29,137 nucleotides of DNA from Prevotella sp. (GTDB taxonomy: Bacteria > Bacteroidota > Bacteroidia > Bacteroidales > Bacteroidaceae). Both the position numbers and the translations under genes were made by a program. Location of the stretch: positions 1 to 29,137 of the forward strand of contig JAEENF010000067.1 in assembly GCA_016283605.1 (NCBI GenBank), read 5' to 3'. The notes beneath the pieces are model-generated. The model was not told the origin of the DNA, did not search any database, and saw only the letters and a list, made by a program, of their open reading frames with translations. Below are positions 22,711 through 26,879 of the stretch, piece after piece; position 1 is the stretch's first letter; every line of letters starts with the position of its first letter.

Positions 22711-23020
22711 ATTCTGCTTTCAGTTTTAATGCTTTATTAATTTCCTTTGTCGGTGTCTTCTGACTCTTTTTCTGGAAACAGTTGAAGAGCACCACCACTT
22801 GTCCTTCATCAAAACAGAAGAATATCCTGTAGATATTGCTCTGCCACTCGATTCTTAATTCAAAGAGACCGTCGCGTATCGGTTTGACGAATTTTGACGG
22901 TAAACGTTCCTGGGTCTTTAGCAGAAGCATCCCGTATAGGATCTTTTCTTGCGTTCCCTCATCCAATGACTCGAAGAAGTCCTTGTAGTAATTCTTGTAG
23001 GCAATGATTCTTCGTTTCAT
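22679..23020 (-). CDS. higB: RelE/HigB-type toxin
   Basis: Toxin of 113 residues, likely a ribosome-dependent mRNA endonuclease. The start MKRRIIAYKNYYKDFFESL, then PSKFVKPIRDGLFELRIEW and NIYRIFFCFDEGQVVVLFNC followed by FQKKSQKTPTKEINKALKL, match the phage-derived Gp49-like/HigB branch of the RelE superfamily. The ELRIEW strand, the RIFFCF core strands and the basic helix are all intact, so nothing suggests inactivation. The start at 23020 agrees with the family N-terminus and lies only 5 nt after the promoter's -7 box, so the mRNA is probably leaderless. It is followed with overlap by the antitoxin gene. Confidence 0.88.
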   Translation of the reverse strand: MKRRIIAYKNYYKDFFESLDEGTQEKILYGMLLLKTQERLPSKFVKPIRDGLFELRIEWQSNIYRIFFCFDEGQVVVLFNCFQKKSQKTPTKEINKALKLKAEYEERKKHGDL

Positions 23021-23025
23021 CGCTG

Positions 23026-23056
23026 CAAAGATATTAAAAGTTTATCAACTGAGCAA
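23026..23056 (-). promoter_or_regulatory. Promoter of the toxin-antitoxin operon, predicted leaderless
   Basis: On the minus strand TTGC (23056-23053), 19 bp, TATCTTTG (23033-23026), then CAGCG and the toxin ATG at 23020. Bacteroidetes transcripts usually begin about 5-7 nt after this box, so +1 would coincide with the start codon. Confidence 0.75.
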
Positions 23057-23114
23057 CTTTTTGCCGATTTTTTTGCTTTTTTCTTTTTCATACGCATACA
23101 ATTTAAAGTTTAAC

Positions 23115-23227
23115 ATAATGTTTACGGTGAAGGCCTGGCAGGTGGTAGGACTCGAACCCACTCATACGAGTATATCACCCGTTCTCCGTTCCGACATCAT
23201 GGCTCTCTCTGCCGTTTCATCCTTCAC
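23115..23227 (-). ncRNA. tRNA-like transcript (possible decayed class II tRNA)
   Basis: Read on the minus strand this stretch has a perfect T-arm, GTGGG, loop TTCGAGT, CCTAC (23161-23145). Just before it is a variable-arm-like hairpin, ACTC GTAT GAGT. A D-arm-like GGCAGAG segment also occurs in the real tRNA-Ser at 21300. No proper anticodon stem forms and no normal acceptor stem closes the molecule. Instead, GTGAAGG (23227-23221) can pair with CCTTCAC (23133-23127), outside the tRNA-like part. The unit has a consensus promoter but no clear terminator. It may be a decayed tRNA-Ser or Leu, or a tRNA-like RNA with a different use. Confidence 0.45.
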
Positions 23228-23231
23228 GCCG

Positions 23232-23262
23232 CAAAGATACGAAATATTTCAATAAGTTCCAA
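23232..23262 (-). promoter_or_regulatory. Promoter of the tRNA-like unit
   Basis: On the minus strand TTGG (23262-23259), 19 bp, TATCTTTG (23239-23232). The spacer resembles that of the promoter at 24334-24364 (both begin AA, then TTATTGA), suggesting related units. Confidence 0.75.
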
Positions 23263-23294
23263 ATGATTAGGCGATTATTTCAAAAACCAGACGA

Positions 23295-23322
23295 AAAACG
23301 GAAGCCGAATGACTTCCGTTTT
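23295..23322 (-). terminator. Terminator after the secreted T9SS-like protein gene
   Basis: AAAACGGAAG (read on the minus strand) and CTTCCGTTTT form a 10-bp stem with an 8-nt loop, ending in a T run on the minus strand. It lies about 50 bp beyond the stop at 23371. Confidence 0.8.
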
Positions 23323-23370
23323 CCATTTTCTTCTTTAAAAAGATCAAAGACCCCTGATCAACATGATCAA

Positions 23371-23928
23371 TTATCTTTTGACGACCTTCTTCTGGCCATT
23401 CTGGATGTAGATGCCGTCGGTCGTGACGTTCTCTACCCGCTGGCCGCTGAGATTATAGGTGGAGTTATCAGCTGAGCGAGTCATGTCTACAGCCCTGACG
23501 GCCGCGCTGGAGTTGTCCTTGGTGAACGAATAACTCTGTCCGTCGTAAGTCTTGACTTTCAGCGTTGTTGCAGTGAGTTCCTCAATGATGAAGTGGAAAG
23601 TCATAGATTCTTGGACAATGTGTAGTTTGTTGTTGTTAGATATAAAGAAATCGTTAATCTGTTCTTTCTCATATATTCTTGTTTCTTCTTCACCATCGCG
23701 ATTCTTTACGCTAGTTATGTTCTCAAAAAAGCCACACCAAGCTGCGTCTCCCTTCCCAGAATCATACATACCATCACCAAGAGTAATGCTCTCAATATTA
23801 GTGATTTTGTACGGAGCATAGGCCAAGCCTGTTGTTGTCCATGTACCTACGAGGTCAGCCTCGTCAAACGTCTGTGCATTTGCACTCACTGCCGACAGGA
23901 GCAGTAAAAGGAATAAATACTTTCTCAT
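23371..23928 (-). CDS. Secreted protein with type IX-like C-terminal tail
   Basis: Exported protein of 185 residues with signal peptide MRKYLFLLLLLSAVSANAQ. The middle resembles a small lipocalin-like or beta-rich domain (DLVGTWTTTGLAYAPYKI; KLHIVQESMTFHFIIEEL; TLKVKTYDGQSYSF), but I do not recognise a family. The last ~30 residues (YNLSGQRVENVTTDGIYIQN and a KKVVKR end) are the Prevotella variant of the C-terminal sorting tail seen in many surface or type IX-secreted proteins. It has its own promoter at 24078-24108 with an unusually long leader of about 140 nt, and a terminator, so it is a single-gene unit in the accessory strip. The function is unknown. Confidence 0.75.
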   Translation of the reverse strand: MRKYLFLLLLLSAVSANAQTFDEADLVGTWTTTGLAYAPYKITNIESITLGDGMYDSGKGDAAWCGFFENITSVKNRDGEEETRIYEKEQINDFFISNNNKLHIVQESMTFHFIIEELTATTLKVKTYDGQSYSFTKDNSSAAVRAVDMTRSADNSTYNLSGQRVENVTTDGIYIQNGQKKVVKR

Positions 23929-24072
23929 AATCGTTGAATTTTAATTTGTTATTGTACTTGTTGTTGATTAGTCCAGGAATCACGGGGTCTACTGATCACT
24001 TTTGAAGTTTCTGTATTACACATCGTTCTTGACCCCCTGTGCACTTCCATCGGTTCAATTGTTTTCAAATGC
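23929..24072 (-). promoter_or_regulatory. Long structured leader of the secreted protein gene
   Basis: The leader from the promoter to the ATG is about 140 nt. It holds GGGGTC and GACCCC segments able to pair across some 50 nt. It also contains a GATCAGTAGACCCC element (23984-23997) related in inverted orientation to the terminator of the upstream ncRNA unit (24127-24143), and a copy of the GTGCACAG(A/G)GGG dispersed element (about 24036-24052). No known riboswitch is recognised. Confidence 0.4.
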
Positions 24073-24077
24073 GAAGG

Positions 24078-24108
24078 CAAAGATACGAACTTATTCTCGA
24101 ACATCCAA
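24078..24108 (-). promoter_or_regulatory. Promoter of the secreted protein gene
   Basis: On the minus strand TTGG (24108-24105), 19 bp, TATCTTTG (24085-24078). It begins directly after the T tract of the preceding ncRNA terminator. Confidence 0.8.
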
Positions 24109-24118
24109 ATTTTCAACG

Positions 24119-24328
24119 TAAAAAAAGATCAGTAGAACCGACCCCATGATCATAATGTATTATTATATAAACGTAACAGGAGGCTCCACTTTCGTGGTAC
24201 ACCCCCCGCATGTCGTTTCGAACCCTTCCCTCCTGAGATCCAATCAGGCGCGGTATTCGAAACTTGAAAGGTTTTCGAACCCTCTCCCTCCCGAGATGCA
24301 ATCAGGCGCGGTATTCGAAACCATTTTC
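24119..24328 (-). ncRNA. Candidate ~210-nt structured RNA with two tandem nested hairpins
   Basis: The unit has a consensus promoter (24334-24364) and ends in a terminator: GGTCGGT and ACTGATC (24143-24127) pair around a 3-nt loop, followed by seven T. Inside are two near-identical units, 24270-24322 and 24215-24263. Each folds as an outer stem (GTTTCGAA/TTCGAAAC type) enclosing an inner stem CCTGA with TCAGG or TCGGG around a 7-nt loop. Differences between the copies mostly preserve pairing. A GAAA-capped CCAC/GTGG hairpin follows. No convincing ORF is present. The inner hairpin resembles a tRNA anticodon arm and the TTCGAA a T-loop, but it is not a cloverleaf. No RNA family is recognised. 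Confidence 0.6.
24215..24322. repeat. Two-copy direct repeat of ~50 bp with internal dyad symmetry
   Basis: Copies at 24215-24263 and 24270-24322 share almost all positions, including the block ATCAGGCGCGGTATTCGAAA, and are separated by 6 bp. Each copy is itself an inverted repeat. They lie within the predicted non-coding transcript. Confidence 0.85.
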
Positions 24329-24333
24329 GGCTG

Positions 24334-24364
24334 CAAAGATACTAATTATATCAATAACTTCCAA
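24334..24364 (-). promoter_or_regulatory. Promoter of the nested-hairpin RNA
   Basis: On the minus strand TTGG (24364-24361), 19 bp, TATCTTTG (24341-24334), followed by CAGCC. This is a perfect match in box and spacing. Confidence 0.8.
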
Positions 24365-24408
24365 ATTTTGCAAGGTAATTATTTCTTCGTTTACATCCAT
24401 TAGGGGGT

Positions 24409-24428
24409 ATCGTGTGCACAGAGGGTCA
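24409..24428. repeat. Dispersed GTGTGCACAGAGGG element, copy 1
   Basis: CGTGTGCACAGAGGGTCAGG is nearly identical to the sequence at 25879-25898 (one difference). Both are followed by a CCATGTGTTA segment, here after an insert of hairpins (CTTCG/CGAAG, CGGC/GCCG). A weaker inverted copy lies near 24036-24052. Confidence 0.7.
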
Positions 24429-24473
24429 GGCGCTCGGCTCTGCCGCTTCGCTCGTCGAAGAACCATGTGTTAT

Positions 24474-24550
24474 AAAAAAAATAAGGCCGCTAATAAACGA
24501 CCTTGTGGCGGTACACGGCTTTCGCCCTGCCCCTATCATCTTCTTGATGA
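24474..24550 (-). ncRNA. Candidate ~75-nt small RNA
   Basis: A promoter at 24556-24586 and a terminator, AAGGTCG/CGGCCTT (24504-24498 with 24489-24483) followed by ATTTTTTTT, bound a short transcript. Inside are a TCATC/GATGA hairpin and a GGC-GAAA-GCC tetraloop hairpin. There is no start codon followed by a meaningful reading frame. No known RNA family is recognised. Confidence 0.6.
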
Positions 24551-24555
24551 CGCTG

Positions 24556-24586
24556 CAAAGATAGGAATAATTCCAATACAATCCAA
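24556..24586 (-). promoter_or_regulatory. Promoter of the ~75-nt small RNA
   Basis: On the minus strand TTGG (24586-24583), 19 bp, TATCTTTG (24563-24556), then CAGCG. It lies about 60 bp beyond the stop of the HIRAN gene; no good terminator separates the two. Confidence 0.8.
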
Positions 24587-24643
24587 ATAAAACAGCAATT
24601 ATTTAACAAATAAAAAGAAAAAAGTTATGTTAGAAGCTTCATC

Positions 24644-25036
24644 TTACTCCACCATATATATCTTTGCATCGATCTTCACCCAATAGTCATTCACCAACTC
24701 CACAGCCTCAACCCTGCAGAAGAAAGCCTTGCCAGCATCCATCAGACGAGAGATCACCAGATTCAGTTCACGAGGCACATAGCCTATCCTTGTATCATCA
24801 AAATAGATGGCTATGGCATTCTCATCGTGCTTGTTCTCGGGCATACGCTGCATCCTGAGCACCAAACCCTTTTCCAGATACGGATAAACGTAGTCGATAT
24901 CTTCGCAATGCGTGGTACCAGCCACAACGATATCCAGCAAGAATATCTCCCTGCTGAAAGGCTGAAGACTGTTGGGTAACTTCGACCCCATCATCTCCAG
25001 CAACTCCGGACTGATCTTAGCAATCTGATTCTTCAT
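24644..25036 (-). CDS. HIRAN-domain protein
   Basis: Small protein of 130 residues. Residues ~32-115 match the HIRAN fold: FLLDIVVAGTTHCED opens it, then LEKGLVLRMQRMPENKHDEN, AIAIYFDDTRIGYVPRELN, and a final strand VEAVELVNDYWVKIDAKIY. HIRAN domains bind single-stranded DNA 3' ends in eukaryotic HLTF; in bacteria they occur alone or with helicases and nucleases. Here the domain stands alone. The start at 25036 overlaps the end of the J-domain gene by 20 bp, so the two are translated together. A DNA-end or damage-sensing role within the operon is inference. Confidence 0.85.
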   Translation of the reverse strand: MKNQIAKISPELLEMMGSKLPNSLQPFSREIFLLDIVVAGTTHCEDIDYVYPYLEKGLVLRMQRMPENKHDENAIAIYFDDTRIGYVPRELNLVISRLMDAGKAFFCRVEAVELVNDYWVKIDAKIYMVE

Positions 25037-25859
25037 TAGCCTGTTGTCTTAACACTTCAACGATCTTCTCCAGACGCTCCTTTTCTTCTTGAAGCATCTC
25101 TATTCTTACGCGGATTTCCTCCTTCTGGGCGGCAATCCACTCCTGATCATTCAGCTTATCACGATACGTGAAGGGGAATTCATGCTCTATCCGGCTTATC
25201 TCATCCTCGATAGCAGCTATCTGCTCCTTCAACTTCCTGACGCGCTCCTCCCAATCCTCGATGGTATCGCTCTCCACAGAGGTAAATGGCATTCCTGCAT
25301 TCAGCTCAGCCTCCAGCTGGCGAAGACGCTCCAAGTCCTCATTACGATATGCCTCCTGCACTTTCAGGAACAATTCCCGCTCCCATTCCGTCTGTTCTGG
25401 GTGCAAATCGGGATGCAGCCTGTGCACCAGACGTTTGTAGATCTGCTTCAGTTCCAGTTTCTCTGCTTCCTGCTGCTTGCTGTTCTCCTCCTTATGCTCT
25501 TCGATATACTCCTTGGCCTTCTTGATCTTCTCTTCTTCCTGATGGATATTCTGATTGAAGGTCTCAGCAGCCTCATCCACCTTCTGAAACACCACCTTGA
25601 TATCAGGCTCCTCTCCCCTGTTGATATACGACTGCAGCAGATCGCGCTCATATTTCAGCAGGGCAATGTCATATTGCAGGCACAGCTCCTCATACTGCAA
25701 TTGTCCGATGGCCTCCATATAGAGTGCCTCCAGACGAGGAATCTCATGCTGCACCAAGTCATCACGTTTTGTGATGAGTTCGGAATACTCCTGCTGCAGG
25801 CGCTCATACTCCTCCTTCAGCTGCTGCTTCCTGGGACTGATGTCAAGCTCGTTATTCAT
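25017..25859 (-). CDS. Coiled-coil protein with a central J domain
   Basis: Protein of 280 residues. Long charged heptad-type helices fill residues ~10-75 and ~95-135. A J-domain-like segment spans ~135-190: LELKQIYKRLVHRLHPDLHP places the HPD tripeptide at 149-151, followed by LFLKVQEAYRNEDLERL. A second coiled coil (~205-275) contains VRKLKEQIAAIEDEISRIEH. HPD is the DnaK-stimulating signature, so recruitment of DnaK to a partner is likely. I chose the ATG at 25859; the longer reading from 25904 would translate the dispersed GTGCACAG element. It lies 56 bp after the lipoprotein gene and overlaps the HIRAN gene. No signal peptide is present. Confidence 0.8.
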   Translation of the reverse strand: MNNELDISPRKQQLKEEYERLQQEYSELITKRDDLVQHEIPRLEALYMEAIGQLQYEELCLQYDIALLKYERDLLQSYINRGEEPDIKVVFQKVDEAAETFNQNIHQEEEKIKKAKEYIEEHKEENSKQQEAEKLELKQIYKRLVHRLHPDLHPEQTEWERELFLKVQEAYRNEDLERLRQLEAELNAGMPFTSVESDTIEDWEERVRKLKEQIAAIEDEISRIEHEFPFTYRDKLNDQEWIAAQKEEIRVRIEMLQEEKERLEKIVEVLRQQANEESDC

Positions 25860-25878
25860 TCGGATTTCTTCGTTATAT

Positions 25879-25898
25879 CGTGTGCACAGAGGGACAGG
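25879..25898. repeat. Dispersed GTGTGCACAGAGGG element, copy 2
   Basis: CGTGTGCACAGAGGGACAGG followed by AGCCATGTGTTAC lies in the 56-bp gap between the lipoprotein and J-domain genes. On the minus strand it reads GTAACACATGG, then the loop, then CTGTGCACAC, a partly decayed palindrome. Confidence 0.7.
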
Positions 25899-25915
25899 AG
25901 CCATGTGTTACATCG

Positions 25916-26242
25916 TCAGTCCCAACCTTCCTCATCATTGTTCTCCATATAGCGGCTCATGCCATTATCCTCCATGTCATCCTCTGACGCTGGGTCGAAG
26001 CCTCGCATATTGTCATAACTGCTCGATTCATGTGAGTGAGAGGATGAGGAAGCTGTAGGAGTTGATGGCACCTTCACCTCTTCCTGCAGCTCTTTTACCT
26101 CTTCTGTCACAGCCGTATCAGGCTGCTGATATGACTCTTCACTTTGAGCTTCTTTCAATGTAGGCGAATACTCCTGCTTGCTCTTGTTCTGACATGAGAG
26201 CAAGAGCAAGGCGAGAGATAATATGCCAAATAATTTTTTCAT
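25916..26242 (-). CDS. Small acidic lipoprotein
   Basis: Protein of 108 residues with a lipoprotein signal: MKKLFGILSLALLLLSC, with the lipobox ending at Cys17. The mature part is low-complexity and acidic, rich in Glu, Ser, Pro and Thr (TEEVKELQEEVKVPSTPTAS), ending in DDMEDNGMSRYMENNDEEGWD. No domain is recognised. It lies 14 bp after the 203-aa gene and 56 bp before the J-domain gene, so it belongs to the same operon. An envelope-anchored component is unusual for a system otherwise built from cytoplasmic nucleic-acid-type proteins. Confidence 0.75.
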   Translation of the reverse strand: MKKLFGILSLALLLLSCQNKSKQEYSPTLKEAQSEESYQQPDTAVTEEVKELQEEVKVPSTPTASSSSHSHESSSYDNMRGFDPASEDDMEDNGMSRYMENNDEEGWD

Positions 26243-26256
26243 TTTGAGGGGAGCCC

Positions 26257-26868
26257 TTATAATGACTCTGGAATATCTTCTGATACTATCTTTTCTGATT
26301 CTACTTTTGGATGAGTCAATTCCTTGAAAATATCGATGAAGGAATTCTTGTTGTAGAAATAACTTTCATCTTCTTTCAATTTGTCTGCGATAATTGCCAA
26401 ACCATAATTGATGTACTCTTCCATCGTCGACATCAACAAAGCGACTGTTTCATTGATAGTCCACTTTCCTTTGTCTAATGCAATCCAGTCAATTTCTGGT
26501 GTCCTTGCAACAAGAGCAACGAAGATATACTCCTTTAATCTGGGATATGCTCTTCGTCCTTTTTTTGAGTCCAAGTTTCCCCAAAACTGGATGGGCTGCC
26601 CCAAATCCTTTATGTCTGCGTATTGGTCGAACGGTATCTTCTTATTGCTATACAAACCAATAAAGAAAGCCATAATAAGGGGTTCGTATCCAGCACCAAG
26701 GATTTTACCCTTAGCGTCTGAGGCCTCATTTGTTCCCTTTCCAAAATCAGATATAACCTTTATGACTTCCTGCTCATAATGTTTCTCGTATGACGGAGTC
26801 TTTCTTGCCCATACGTCAAAGATGCGTGTGAAAGCATCTTGATTGAATTTATTATCGTTAAGTGCCAT
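26257..26868 (-). CDS. Unknown 203-aa helical protein, partner of the SMC-like ATPase
   Basis: Cytoplasmic, mostly helical protein (start MALNDNKFNQDAFTRIFDVW; later FGKGTNEASDAKGKILGAG, then EPLIMAFFIGLYSNKKIPFD, and near the end TINETVALLMSTMEEYINYG). I do not recognise the family. It starts 11 bp after the SMC-like gene, so it is co-transcribed and probably made as a companion. Small helical partner genes next to SMC-like ATPases are usual in several defence systems, such as the middle component in ABC-three-component systems, Lamassu or Dnd modules. That parallel is context only. Confidence 0.7.
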   Translation of the reverse strand: MALNDNKFNQDAFTRIFDVWARKTPSYEKHYEQEVIKVISDFGKGTNEASDAKGKILGAGYEPLIMAFFIGLYSNKKIPFDQYADIKDLGQPIQFWGNLDSKKGRRAYPRLKEYIFVALVARTPEIDWIALDKGKWTINETVALLMSTMEEYINYGLAIIADKLKEDESYFYNKNSFIDIFKELTHPKVESEKIVSEDIPESL

Positions 26869-26879
26869 ACCTTGTCGTT

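Noticed and set aside
23004..23255. 83-codon plus-strand ORF across the tRNA-like unit
   Set aside because: The 'GLEPTHTS'-type peptide is what antisense reading of a tRNA T-arm gives; it is not a protein gene.
24113..24301. 62-codon minus-strand ORF in the nested-hairpin region
   Set aside because: It runs through the repeats, the terminator and its T tract, and has no family resemblance; the RNA structure explains the sequence better.
24215..24322. CRISPR array
   Set aside because: Only two copies, 6 bp apart, each self-complementary over its full length, with no spacers and no cas genes.
24215..24322. Pair of ordinary tRNA genes
   Set aside because: An anticodon-like hairpin and TTCGAA are present, but acceptor and D arms do not form and the unit is only about 50 nt.
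25089..25952. Plus-strand Leu-rich reading frame of 287 codons
   Set aside because: It is antisense to the Glu/Lys-rich coiled-coil gene, which produces Leu/Phe-rich open frames; the minus-strand gene has the J-domain motif and operon context.
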